Counted from the first letter of the stretch, positions 42,427 to 50,766 are shown. The stretch is DNA of 64,000 nucleotides from Prescottella equi (GCF_002094305.1 NZ_LWTX01000001.1:1054001-1118000), one strand, 5' to 3'. The notes: a model not told the origin generated them from the letters alone. Made by a program: numbers and translations.

Positions 42427-43310
42427 GACGAGACCTCCGGACGAAGAGCGGGTGCAGTTTCGAGCAGTCGGATGTCGCGCTCGACGGTCGCCGGCAGCGG
42501 CCGTCGGCGCGCGAGCGCCGCGGGCAGCAGGCGCGCCACCTCGCCGGCGGCACCGCGGGCGCAACGGTCGGCGAGCGCGCGCCGGAGCAACCGCCCGGAC
42601 GATCCGAGGGCGGCGGGAAACGGTCGGCGCATCCACGAGGTGAGGGCGTCGTTGCGCATCTCGCGGCGCCGCCGCCAATCCGACGGGGGACGGACCTGCG
42701 ACGGGAAGTGCCGCGCGACCAGCCGGTTCGAATAGCAGAGGTCCCAGCCGTGTACTGCCAGGTCCAGGGACAGCAGCCGTTCCTCGCCGGCGAAGTGGAG
42801 CAGTGGATCGAATCCGCCCACACCCAGATACGCCGCGCGCCGGACGATCGCCGAACATGCGAGGAAGCCGAGGATCCGGGGTCCGGGAAGCGGTTCGGTG
42901 TGGGGGAGCGGGCTGCCGGCAAGCGCGGCGGTGATCGCGTCCGGTTGCTGCTGATCCCCGACGAGGGTGAGAGCGGCGAGCACTGCAACCGACGGATACG
43001 CATCGAACATGCCTTCGGCGACGGCGAAGGCGCCGGGCTCCCACGTCGAGTCGTCGTCGCAGAAGGCCACGAACTCTGTGCCGGCCCGGCGGGCGCCGAC
43101 CGTCCTGGCGGCTGCGCCCCGGTTCGTGTCGAGCCGGATCACCTCGACGTCCGGGTGGCGCGTCTTCAACCAGCGCTGCAGAGGATCCCGAGAGGCGTTG
43201 TCCACCACGACGATCGGTGTCGCAGGACAGTCTGCACCGATGCGGTCGAGTGTCCGGGCCAGCTCGATCGGCCGGTCGCGTGTGGCGATCACGACGGATG
43301 TGCGGTTCAT
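42423..43310 (-). CDS. GT2 family glycosyltransferase
   Basis: A 295-residue paralogue of 41533-42426. SVVIATRDRPIELARTLDRI near residue 4, FCDDDSTWEPGAF (DxD-like) near 87 and HFAGEERLLSLDLAVHGWDL near 167. The gene starts 24 bp after the gvpK stop, so the glycan cluster follows directly behind the gas-vesicle genes on the same strand. Confidence 0.88.
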   Translation of the reverse strand: MNRTSVVIATRDRPIELARTLDRIGADCPATPIVVVDNASRDPLQRWLKTRHPDVEVIRLDTNRGAAARTVGARRAGTEFVAFCDDDSTWEPGAFAVAEGMFDAYPSVAVLAALTLVGDQQQPDAITAALAGSPLPHTEPLPGPRILGFLACSAIVRRAAYLGVGGFDPLLHFAGEERLLSLDLAVHGWDLCYSNRLVARHFPSQVRPPSDWRRRREMRNDALTSWMRRPFPAALGSSGRLLRRALADRCARGAAGEVARLLPAALARRRPLPATVERDIRLLETAPALRPEVSS

Positions 43311-43334
43311 GCCGGCTCCCGCCACTGCCGACGG

Positions 43335-43670
43335 TCAGTCCTCCGCCAACAGCGGGCCGAGCGGGCCCAGGTCGATGTTGAGGTCCTCGGGTTCGAGTCC
43401 GAAATGCTCACGCAATTCCTCCATCTTCTCCTCGAGCAGCATCAGCGTCGTGCCGATGCGTTCGATCTGGTCGTCGGAGAGATCACCGGCGTCCACGCGG
43501 CGCAGCGCCTGCCGCTCCATGAGCTGTCGCAACAGTTCGACGAGTGTGAGGACCAACGCGACCAGCCCGCGTTCGACCGACTCGGGATCCGAGTCGATCC
43601 GCTGGCGAATCGACCGATCGTGCGGGCCGGCACGCTCGTTCGACGTCGGACCGCCGGTCGATTCGCTCAC
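43335..43670 (-). CDS. gvpK: gas vesicle protein GvpK
   Basis: A 111-residue protein with the GvpK signature ERGLVALVLTLVELLRQLME near residue 35 and LMLLEEKMEELREHFGLEPE near 80, ending LNIDLGPLGPLL. GvpK is required for vesicle assembly in several bacteria. GTG at 43670 overlaps the gvpS stop. Confidence 0.93.
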   Translation of the reverse strand: MSESTGGPTSNERAGPHDRSIRQRIDSDPESVERGLVALVLTLVELLRQLMERQALRRVDAGDLSDDQIERIGTTLMLLEEKMEELREHFGLEPEDLNIDLGPLGPLLAED

Positions 43671-43864
43671 CCGGCATTCTCCGGCTTCTCGTCGGGTGGC
43701 CGGGTCAGCGCACTGACCGACGACACGAGCGTGCGCAGGGAGATGTGCACCATGTCGACGTCTGCGATCGACAGGGTGATCTCGCCCGCGACGACGACGC
43801 CTCCGCCGAGGACTCGGTCGAGGAGATCGACCAGCGCGATCCGACGGTCCGGGGTGGCGCTCAC
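43667..43864 (-). CDS. gvpS: gas vesicle protein GvpS (GvpA-family)
   Basis: A 65-residue GvpA-like minor protein. RIALVDLLDRVLGGGVVVAG and EITLSIADVDMVHISLRTLV show the conserved alpha-beta-beta-alpha core of the GvpA/J/S family. Position between gvpL and gvpK supports the name GvpS used in actinobacteria; GvpJ is the alternative. GTG at 43864 overlaps the gvpL stop. Confidence 0.85.
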   Translation of the reverse strand: MSATPDRRIALVDLLDRVLGGGVVVAGEITLSIADVDMVHISLRTLVSSVSALTRPPDEKPENAG

Positions 43865-44640
43865 CGCGCACTCGCTTCGACGGCGGTGAACGAGTACGGC
43901 GGCCACGGGCCGGTGAGTACCAGGTCCACATCGCTCAGTCGCGCGTCGAGTTCTTCGACGGCCGTGACGAACTCGCGGTGGCGGCCGTTGTCGACCAGGA
44001 ACGACGTGTTGAGGATCTCCTGGGAACGACGGCCCGCGAGGTCCGGGGGAGAGGGCGGTTGCCGGACGCCGGCCACCGCCCACCGTGCCAGTTCGGCGAA
44101 GATCTCGTCGGCTCGTCGGCCCGCCGCGGACTCGGCTTGCTCTCGGGCGGCCACCTGTGCGCGCCGCTGCATGAGATACGCAGTGCCGGAGGGGCGTCCG
44201 GTCTTCTCACGCGCGTCTCGGGGTTCGCTGCGCGGTCGCTCGAGGTAGGCGCGCACGCCCCACTCGGACCGATCGGTGATCTGCTGCAGTGCCTCGCCGA
44301 GTTGCTCGGCATTGTCGCGCAGCATCGTTCGGACCCGATCGTCGTCGAAGTACACGGTCGCCAAGCGGAGTGGCACGGTGGCACCGCCCGCGCAGATGGC
44401 GGCGACGACCGCGTCGTGTCGACGGGCCGTGTCGGCCAGCCAGTCGAGATCCTCGAGATTGCGCCGCAAAGCTTCCTCGCCGAACGTGTCGAGGCGAACA
44501 GTGCCCACGACGGCCGTGAACCCCGAGTCGGTTACCGTACGGAGTTCCTCGCCGGCCACCCCGCGGATACCGGAGATACCGCCGGGGAACGGGCCGTCAC
44601 CGGTCACGGCGTACACCCACACGCCGTCGTCAGGAGTCAT
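43861..44640 (-). CDS. gvpL: gas vesicle protein GvpL/F, copy 2
   Basis: A 259-residue GvpF/L protein. The N-terminal VWVYAVTGDGPFPGGISGIR opens the first domain, and AGGATVPLRLATVYFDDDRV and DLVLTGPWPPYSFTAVEASA close the typical fold (GPWPPYSF). Such proteins chaperone GvpA. It is the second of two copies; by gene order (after gvpJ) it corresponds to GvpL. Confidence 0.92.
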   Translation of the reverse strand: MTPDDGVWVYAVTGDGPFPGGISGIRGVAGEELRTVTDSGFTAVVGTVRLDTFGEEALRRNLEDLDWLADTARRHDAVVAAICAGGATVPLRLATVYFDDDRVRTMLRDNAEQLGEALQQITDRSEWGVRAYLERPRSEPRDAREKTGRPSGTAYLMQRRAQVAAREQAESAAGRRADEIFAELARWAVAGVRQPPSPPDLAGRRSQEILNTSFLVDNGRHREFVTAVEELDARLSDVDLVLTGPWPPYSFTAVEASAR

Positions 44641-45043
44641 CGTCGCGAACCTCCGCGGCGGGTGACTCGGCCGGTTGCACCGCCCGGTGCGGGTCGGTCA
44701 CGTCCGCGACCCGTCTCTCGCCGGATTCGAGAGCCTCGATGCGCGCGCGCAGACGCTCGTTCTCGAGTTCCAGATCGCGGTTGTTCCCGGACAGCCACGG
44801 ATCGTGTTCCCACCAGTCGATTCCGACCTCGCGCGCCGTTTCGAGCGAGGCGATCACCAAGCGCAGCTTGATGGTGAGCAGTTCGATGTCCAGGAGATTG
44901 ACCCGGATGTCCCCGGCGATCACGATGCCCTTGTCGAGGACCCGTTCGAGGATGTCGCCGAGATTGGCCGGCTCGTGGCCCGCCCCGCCGAGCCCCTGGC
45001 TGTACTGCTGTGGGTAGTTCGCTCCGCTGCCCGACCTCGTCAC
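44630..45043 (-). CDS. gvpJ: gas vesicle protein GvpJ
   Basis: A 137-residue GvpA-family minor protein. The core is LGDILERVLDKGIVIAGDIR and VNLLDIELLTIKLRLVIASL, followed by a longer charged C-terminal extension than GvpS. It probably caps or nucleates vesicles. GTG at 45043 overlaps the gvpO stop; its 3' end overlaps gvpL by 11 bp. Confidence 0.88.
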   Translation of the reverse strand: MTRSGSGANYPQQYSQGLGGAGHEPANLGDILERVLDKGIVIAGDIRVNLLDIELLTIKLRLVIASLETAREVGIDWWEHDPWLSGNNRDLELENERLRARIEALESGERRVADVTDPHRAVQPAESPAAEVRDDDS

Positions 45044-45339
45044 TGCTGTGCCCCCTTCTCGGACCGACCGCGCGTGTACTGGCGGCTCCTCCGGTAGGAC
45101 AGCAGCATGCCGTCCATGTCGAGGACCACCACGTAGATCGCGAGGACGTCGGAGGACGACGGGATCCGGCGATCCTCGACGACCTCCACCTCGACGGACC
45201 ACCCTTCGTCGCTCGGCGCGACCGACACGGCTCCGATGGGCGTCCGCCCCGTGAGCGCGGCGATCTGCCGCGCCGCCTCCGCGGCGGCCTGCGGTGCTGT
45301 CAGGTCGGTGGGCTCGTCCGGATCTCGAGGCCCGCTCAT
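45040..45339 (-). CDS. gvpO: gas vesicle protein GvpO
   Basis: A 99-residue protein with the GvpO pattern (APQAAAEAARQIAALTGRTP, GWSVEVEVVEDRRIPSSSDV and ending YRRSRQYTRG). GvpO is a small actinobacterial/haloarchaeal assembly factor. It sits between gvpG and gvpJ here, unlike Streptomyces clusters where it precedes gvpA. Confidence 0.9.
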   Translation of the reverse strand: MSGPRDPDEPTDLTAPQAAAEAARQIAALTGRTPIGAVSVAPSDEGWSVEVEVVEDRRIPSSSDVLAIYVVVLDMDGMLLSYRRSRQYTRGRSEKGAQQ

Positions 45340-45345
45340 CGCTCA

Positions 45346-45597
45346 CTACTCCTCTCCGGAGCCGCCGGCGTCCCGACGGCGCGTGACCCGGTGGAGGATC
45401 TCGTCCTCGGCCTGCGCGGCCTCGTCCTCCGAGATCTCACCGGAACGGCGGCCTTCCTCGATCGCCTCGAGGTCCCGGCGCATGGCGGCAGGGCTCGTCG
45501 TCTCCTCCTCGACCTGCCGGCGTACGACCTCCCCGATCCACACGACGCCCCGGACGGGCGCCAGTGGCAGTCCGAAGATGGCGGAGAAGAGTCCCAT
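45346..45597 (-). CDS. gvpG: gas vesicle protein GvpG
   Basis: An 83-residue protein, LFSAIFGLPLAPVRGVVWIG at the N-terminus and a charged helical C-terminus (MRRDLEAIEEGRRSGEISED). The GLP-APxRGVxWI motif is diagnostic of GvpG. It lies 1 bp from gvpF and 6 bp from gvpO. Confidence 0.93.
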   Translation of the reverse strand: MGLFSAIFGLPLAPVRGVVWIGEVVRRQVEEETTSPAAMRRDLEAIEEGRRSGEISEDEAAQAEDEILHRVTRRRDAGGSGEE

Positions 45598-45598
45598 G

Positions 45599-46381
45599 TC
45601 AGGTACCCGGCGCCCGCGTCTTCACGAAGTCGTAGGCGGCCAGCGGACCGGCCACCGTGACCTCGACGCGCCCCTGCCAGTCGTCGATCAGCCGCGCCAC
45701 GGCCTTGTCCAGTTCGTCCACCCCGTCCGCGGAGATCAGTACGGCCACCGAACCAGCTTCCTCGTCGTCGGTCGGCTCCCGTGGTGCCACGGCGGTCGCC
45801 GCGGGTTCGAGAGCTTCGACGGTGCGCCCGGTGTCCTGCTCGCGTTTGGCCTGCAGTGCCTGGCTGATTCGTTCGCCTAGCGCCAACCGCTCGTCGCGGG
45901 TCGTGTCCTCGGGTTGTTCGCGGACGACGTCGCGCAGTCGTGCCGCCTCCGGGTCGTCGGCGAGGATCTCGCGGAGGATCGCGTCCTCGACGTACTTGCC
46001 CTTGACCACGAACTCGACCTTGCCCTCGAGCTGTTCGAGCGCTTCGTGGAACTCGTCCCGATACGGTTCGAGAAGTTCGGCCACCACGGCATCGGTATCG
46101 GTGAGTACGGCGCCGAAGCGCAGCGGCAGAACCGGTGCCACCGTCGCGGTGGAGTCGAGGACGGCCGCATGGGCCCGCAGGTCGTCGGAACTGCCCAGCG
46201 GGGTGTCCGGGTCGATCTCGCTGACCAGAGCGGCCACGTCCTCGTGGTGGACGATCTTCAGCGGCCGGGGCGGCGAGCCGATACCGGTGGCGTCCTCCTT
46301 CACTTCCACGTCCGCGGGAACCAGTCCGTACACGTACACCACCGGGCCACCACCGTCCGGTGCGGATTCCTGTTCGCTCAT
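45599..46381 (-). CDS. gvpF: gas vesicle protein GvpF/L, copy 1
   Basis: A 260-residue GvpF/L protein. [20 protein letters not shown] at the N-terminus, [20 protein letters not shown] near 80 and the C-terminal [19 protein letters not shown] match the family (GPxxAYxF). It lies directly behind gvpA, corresponding to GvpF. Overlaps gvpA by 4 bp. Confidence 0.93.
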   Translation of the reverse strand: MSEQESAPDGGGPVVYVYGLVPADVEVKEDATGIGSPPRPLKIVHHEDVAALVSEIDPDTPLGSSDDLRAHAAVLDSTATVAPVLPLRFGAVLTDTDAVVAELLEPYRDEFHEALEQLEGKVEFVVKGKYVEDAILREILADDPEAARLRDVVREQPEDTTRDERLALGERISQALQAKREQDTGRTVEALEPAATAVAPREPTDDEEAGSVAVLISADGVDELDKAVARLIDDWQGRVEVTVAGPLAAYDFVKTRAPGT

Positions 46382-46776
46382 CGGTCCTTGCCTCCGCCGG
46401 AGTGCCCGCGTCGCTGCGGCTCACGCTCGTCCTGCGAGCCACCGAGAAAGTCGAGCACCTTCTCGCCGGCCGCCTCGATGGCGCCCTTCGTCTTGCCTTC
46501 GGCCACGCCCGTGGTCATGTCCTGCACCATGTCGGGCAGTCCCTTGGGCTGAGTCTCCGAGATCTCCAGGCGATTGACCGCCTCCGCGAATCGTAGGTAC
46601 GTGTCGACGCTGGCGACCACGACACGCGCATCGATCGTGACGAGTTCGATGCCGACCAGAGAGACCCGTACGTACGCGTCGATCACGAGGCCCTTGTCGA
46701 GGATCGTGTCCACCACGTCCGCGAGGCTCTGGGAACTCGGGCCGCCGGCACCGCCGCCCCCTTGCACCATGGTCAT
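46378..46776 (-). CDS. gvpA: major gas vesicle protein GvpA
   Basis: A 132-residue structural protein. [20 protein letters not shown] and [20 protein letters not shown] form the highly conserved vesicle-wall core, with the LGIEL-type turn. The extra C-terminal tail (about 55 residues, glycine-, lysine- and arginine-rich) is longer than in cyanobacterial GvpA. It is the first classical gvp gene of the operon and should be the most abundant wall protein. Confidence 0.93.
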   Translation of the reverse strand: MTMVQGGGGAGGPSSQSLADVVDTILDKGLVIDAYVRVSLVGIELVTIDARVVVASVDTYLRFAEAVNRLEISETQPKGLPDMVQDMTTGVAEGKTKGAIEAAGEKVLDFLGGSQDEREPQRRGHSGGGKDR

Positions 46777-46779
46777 CTG

Positions 46780-47796
46780 TTACTCCTTCCGGGAACCGGC
46801 TTCCGCTCGCTCACCGTCGTCGGTTTCCGCATCCTCCGGTTCCTCGTCTTCGTTCTCGTCCGGCTCCTCGTCCACCTCGTCGTACTCGTCGGGTTCCTCT
46901 TCGTCGCCCTCGTCGCCCTCGTCGCCCTCGGTGTCCTCGTCTTCGGGTTCGTCGTCCAGGTCCTCCTCGGGAACCACCTCGCCGTCACGGATCTCGCCGT
47001 GCCAGCCCTCGACGTCGTCCGGGTGCAGGAGGGTCTGGATCATGACTTGGCGGCGGAAATGTTTGAGCTCGAGTCGGATTCGACGTCCCTGTGCCCGCCA
47101 GATGTTGCCGGTCTTCTCGAAGAAGCCTTGCGGGTGGTACTCGATCACGACCAGCACCCTGGTGAGGTCGGGTGTGAGTTCGTGGAAGGTGACCGCGCCG
47201 TCGAGATACCCCTTGTCGCCCTTGGAACGCCACACGATGCGTTCGTCCTGAACCTGTTCCAGGATGGTGGACTCCCACGAGCGGTGGGACCAGAAGACCT
47301 GCGCCTTCCACCTCAGCTTCTCGTCCGAGATCTGTTCAACCTGCTCGAGTTTCTTCATGAACCGGGGAAAGTCGGCGAACTGGGTCCACTGGTCGTACAC
47401 CAGATCGACCGGTGCGCCGATGTCGATCTGTTCGACGATGTTGGTGATCTTGTCCCTCTTGCCCTTACCTTTGCCCTTGCCGCCACCAGTGAGCGCTTGC
47501 TTGAGGTCCTGGCCCTTCTCCTTGATCTTTCCGGTCACCGACGACATGCCGGCCTTGAGCGCGACCTTCGCGGGCGACTCGCCCTGCGCCAGCCCGGTCA
47601 CGGCGGACGCGAGACCTCCACTTCCGCCGCCCTCGGTGAACTGGTCGAGATTGCCCACGGTCGACGAGACGGTGTCGGTCAGCGACTTCACCCCCTTCTG
47701 GGCGACGGCGCCGACGAGATGCTGCAGGGACGACTTGAGCTGATCCGCGCCAGGCGTGGTTGCCTTCTCGTCGGTCCCTTCCTGCGTTGTGGTCAT
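46780..47796 (-). CDS. gas-vesicle-linked SRPBCC protein with acidic tail
   Basis: A 338-residue protein. Residues 1-110 are helical and glycine-rich, ending in a lysine-glycine run (GGGKGKGKGKRDK). Residues 115-260 form an SRPBCC domain (IVEQIDIGAPVDLVYDQWTQ, FADFPRFMKKLEQVEQISDE, RVLVVIEYHPQGFFEK). The last 70 residues are almost all Asp, Glu, Gly and Pro. Similar SRPBCC proteins sit in actinobacterial gvp clusters; its role in assembly is unknown. It lies 3 bp before gvpA. Confidence 0.8.
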   Translation of the reverse strand: MTTTQEGTDEKATTPGADQLKSSLQHLVGAVAQKGVKSLTDTVSSTVGNLDQFTEGGGSGGLASAVTGLAQGESPAKVALKAGMSSVTGKIKEKGQDLKQALTGGGKGKGKGKRDKITNIVEQIDIGAPVDLVYDQWTQFADFPRFMKKLEQVEQISDEKLRWKAQVFWSHRSWESTILEQVQDERIVWRSKGDKGYLDGAVTFHELTPDLTRVLVVIEYHPQGFFEKTGNIWRAQGRRIRLELKHFRRQVMIQTLLHPDDVEGWHGEIRDGEVVPEEDLDDEPEDEDTEGDEGDEGDEEEPDEYDEVDEEPDENEDEEPEDAETDDGERAEAGSRKE

Positions 47797-47801
47797 CACC
47801 C

Positions 47802-48554
47802 TCACCTCCCGGTCCGTCGCACGGGTGCATCGGCGGCCGTCGCGGACCGCGTGCGGGTGCGCGACGTGGACTCGGAGTCCTTACGTGTGCGCGGCGTGCC
47901 GCGTCGCGCCGCCGAGCCGCGCGCGGAAGACCTGCGCCGGGGGGCCGCGTCGTCCCGGCCCTCTTCGTGATCGGATCCCACGTCCTCGTCGCTCTCCGTG
48001 CCGCCGGCATCTCCCGTATCGGCGTCATCTGTGTCTGCTGCGGACTTCGTCCGCTTCGTCCGTTGCCGAGAGGAAGTGGACTTCGGAGTCGCGGATTCGG
48101 CTGTGGCTGTGTCTTTCTCGCCCTTCTCGCCCTTCTCGGCCTTTCCGTCCTGCTCTTCCTCGTCTTCGTCGTCCTTCCCGCCGCCCAGCAAGCCCTCGCC
48201 GACCTTGCCGACGGTGTCGCCGACGTCCTCGCCCACCTTGCCGACGCTCTCGCCCACGCCGGACCCGACACCTTCGATGCGGTTGGTGAGGGCGTCGATC
48301 CGGTTGCTCGCGGCCGCGACCGCCGCCCGCTTTGCGGCGTCGGTGAGTTCACCCCGGACACTTTCCGTGAGTTTGCCGACCTCGGCGGACTCCCCGAGCC
48401 GTTTGATTCCTTCCCGAACCAGTTGGCGTGAGTTGTCGGGAAGACGTCCCGTCGCTCCCGCGCCCGCGAGCATCAGCGCAACCTTCATCTTTCGCGTTCG
48501 GCCCAGGAAGTAGCCGGCCGCGACACCGAGTGCGACTCGCATGCCACCTTTCAT
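47802..48554 (-). CDS. gas-vesicle-operon leader hypothetical protein
   Basis: A 250-residue protein. A short N-terminal helix (MRVALGVAAGYFLGRTRKMK) could insert in a membrane, followed by amphipathic helices, heptad-like repeats (VGSGVGESVGKVGEDVGDTV) and a disordered, Lys/Glu/Ser/Thr-rich tail with basic Arg clusters. It lies first in the gvp operon, 5 bp upstream of the SRPBCC gene. No family recognised. It may be a GvpY-like accessory factor, an inference from position only. Confidence 0.6.
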   Translation of the reverse strand: MKGGMRVALGVAAGYFLGRTRKMKVALMLAGAGATGRLPDNSRQLVREGIKRLGESAEVGKLTESVRGELTDAAKRAAVAAASNRIDALTNRIEGVGSGVGESVGKVGEDVGDTVGKVGEGLLGGGKDDEDEEEQDGKAEKGEKGEKDTATAESATPKSTSSRQRTKRTKSAADTDDADTGDAGGTESDEDVGSDHEEGRDDAAPRRRSSARGSAARRGTPRTRKDSESTSRTRTRSATAADAPVRRTGR

Positions 48555-48629
48555 GACCTGTCCTTCGTACGGGGGAGGGACATGCCCGGTACCCCACCGG
48601 CCCGGATCGCCGCGCTCCACCCGTTTCGG

Positions 48630-48655
48630 TTAGCCGCTGCGACGCCCGCACAAAC
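48630..48655 (-). promoter_or_regulatory. SigF-type promoter for the gas-vesicle operon
   Basis: Reading leftward: GTTT, exactly 16 bp, GGCTAA (one mismatch to GGGTAA), 75 bp before the ATG at 48554. It is the best candidate for driving the gvp genes. Confidence 0.45.
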
Positions 48656-48741
48656 ACCGATTTCGGAAACCGACGGGACTCGGGGCGAATGACTCGCGGC
48701 GCCCCTGGGTACTCGGATCCAAAGGCGACCAGGAGGACGAG

Positions 48742-48999
48742 ATGACCGATCCACGCGCAGCCGAAAGCCCCGACCCCGACCCCCGCAACACCCCGGACCT
48801 GGAACCAGGTGGGGGCGTGCCCGCAGGGTCCACTCCGCCCGCATCCGGCGGAACCTCGGGTGTGTCGGAGCACGAGCCCGACACCCGCCACGGATTTCCG
48901 GCGACTGGTGCCGCCACGATCGTGGTGGTCGGTCTCATCGTGATCGTCTTCGCCGCGGTGGTGGTCGCGCTCATCCTGATGGCGACCGGCGTCTGGTGA
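48742..48999 (+). CDS. DUF6480-type small membrane protein
   Basis: An 85-residue protein. The N-terminus (DPDPRNTPDLEPGGGVPAGS) is the characteristic polar, proline-rich segment of DUF6480, followed by one membrane helix (IVVVGLIVIVFAAVVVALIL). Function unknown. It is divergent from the gvp operon; a GGGTAC box lies 30 bp upstream but lacks a good -35. Confidence 0.8.
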   Translation: MTDPRAAESPDPDPRNTPDLEPGGGVPAGSTPPASGGTSGVSEHEPDTRHGFPATGAATIVVVGLIVIVFAAVVVALILMATGVW

Positions 49000-49124
49000 T
49001 CCGAGCGCCGTCGGGAGGCCGCCCGTTCCGGGTTCGCGTCGAGCGGGGGCACCACTGTCGGCGACGCGAACCTTGAATGGGCGATCAACATCGTCATCAC
49101 CCCGATCGGGGGTGACGCCGGCCA

Positions 49125-49499
49125 GCCGCCGGTGTTCGTGCGCTGGTTGGCTATGAAGCGGGCCTTCTTCTCGCGATTGCCACACGTGTTCATGTCGCAC
49201 CATCTGCGGGTCCGGCTTCGGCTGGTGTCGAAGAACGCGGCCCGGCAGGTGGGTGATGCGCACAGGGCCAGTCTGCCGTCGCGTTCACCAGTGATGACAT
49301 CGATCGCGTCGGCGGCGATCACTCCCAGGGCGTCGTCGACGCCGGACGCCGACCCGAGTCGCCACCGACGCCCACCCGTGGACGTCAGGACGGCCGAGGC
49401 GCGGCCCCGGAGGCTGCAGTCGTTGATGGTGTCGACGGCTGCTGTCGGGAGGGTCTCGCGCAGGGCCGCCGTCGTGTTAGAACCGTCATAGCTGGTTCT
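49125..49499 (-). pseudogene. 5'-truncated CGNR zinc-finger protein
   Basis: A leftward frame opens at 49499 directly after a stop, with no plausible initiation codon until far inside. It encodes the second half of a CGNR/ABATE regulator: RWRLGSASGVDDALGVIAAD and the zinc-site block LCASPTCRAAFFDTSRSRTR, then WCDMNTCGNREKKAR. The expected N-terminal half is absent, and no natural stop follows the zinc finger. I infer a truncated gene remnant. An intact relative is at 59552-60049. Confidence 0.65.
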
Positions 49500-49539
49500 C
49501 TATCGGTCGTACTCGGTTCCGCGGTGACCAGGAGGTCCC

Positions 49540-50766
49540 ATGTCCACGCTCGACCATGCTCAGCCTTCTCCGCCGGATTCCATTGCGGTGCAACCGTTCA
49601 CTGCTGACGCCACCGACGCCGAGCTCGACGATCTGCGCACGCGGCTGGCGGCGGCGCGGCTACCGGAAGCCGAGACGGTCCACGGCGCGGCGCCCGGCCA
49701 GGCCCGATGGGACCAGGGCGTTCCGCTCGCCGACCTCGTCGAGGCGGTGAACTACTGGCGCACCGAGTACGACTGGCGCTCGTTCGAGACGCGACTCGAC
49801 CGGATCGGCCAGTTCCGCACCACCATCGACGGCCTCGGCATCCACTTCCTGCACCGCCGTTCGACGCGCGCGGACGCCACGCCGCTGCTCCTCACGCACG
49901 GCTGGCCGGGCAGCATCGCCGAGTTCGTCCATGTGGTGGACGAGCTGGCGGAACCGCAGGAACCCGCCGTGCCGGCGTTCCATGTGGTGGTTCCGTCGCT
50001 GCCCGGCTTCGGCTACAGCGACCGCCCCACCACCACCGGGTGGGGCACCGAGAAGATTGCGGCCGCCTGGGTACAGCTGATGGGACGGCTCGGCTACGAC
50101 CGGTTCCTCGCGCACGGCGGCGACTGGGGCGGCAACATCACCACGGTGCTCGCGGGCCGGTTCCCGGGGCACGTCTTGGGCGTCCACACCCTGTTCGCGG
50201 AGGCACCGCCGGGGTTGTCCGTGGACGGGCTGACGGCGGACGAGCGCAGATGGACCGAGGAGACCCGCGACTTCTGGCATCACCGGGCGGCGTACGCGAA
50301 GTAGCAGGCCACGAGGCCGCAGACCCTCGGGTATTCGCTGGTCGACTCCCCGGTGGGGCTGCTCGCCTGGATCCTCGACAAGTTCGCCGAGTGGTCGGAC
50401 ACCGAGGACAGCCCCTTCGAGACGATCTCCATCGACGCGATCCTCGACGACGTCACGCTGTACTGGTTGACGCGGACCGGCGCCTCGGCGGCCCGCATCT
50501 ACTACGAGAGCCACAACTCGCTCGATCCCGAGCTTCGGGTCGACGTGCCGTCCGCGATCACCATGTATCCCCGCGACATCGAGAAGTGCCCACGCCCGTG
50601 GGCGGAGCAGCGGTATAGGCGGATCGTCCGATGGCAGGAACCCGAGACCGGCGGTCACTTCCCGTCGCTGGAGGTCCCTGACCATTTCGTCCGGGATCTG
50701 CAGGAGGGTCTGGCGGCGGTGCTCGCCGCCACTCGGACAGCGACGCCGTCCGGTGGGACCATGTAG
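49540..50766 (+). pseudogene. epoxide hydrolase interrupted by in-frame TAG
   Basis: ATG 49540 starts a 408-codon epoxide hydrolase frame. The EHN N-terminal domain, oxyanion-hole LLLTHGWPGSIAEFVHVVDE and nucleophile block HGGDWGGNITT are present before codon 255, which is TAG (50302-50304). The same frame then reads QATRPQTLGYSLVDSPVGLL, the normal continuation of this family, and contains the catalytic-histidine block GGHFPSLEVPDHFVRDL. The lid and histidine are lost if translation stops. I infer a nonsense mutation. Confidence 0.85.

Noticed and set aside
44630-46442. Long alternative leftward frames over gvp genes
   Set aside because: They lack motifs while the gvp frames show clear family signatures.
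48630-49322. Continuation of the CGNR frame to 48630
   Set aside because: Beyond 49125 it is antisense to DUF6480 and shows no similarity to the family.
23744-50766. Amber suppression in this organism
   Set aside because: Two in-frame TAG codons in clearly decaying stretches are better explained by mutation; TAG also ends intact genes here, for example the MurE-like and TetR genes at 2281-2284.
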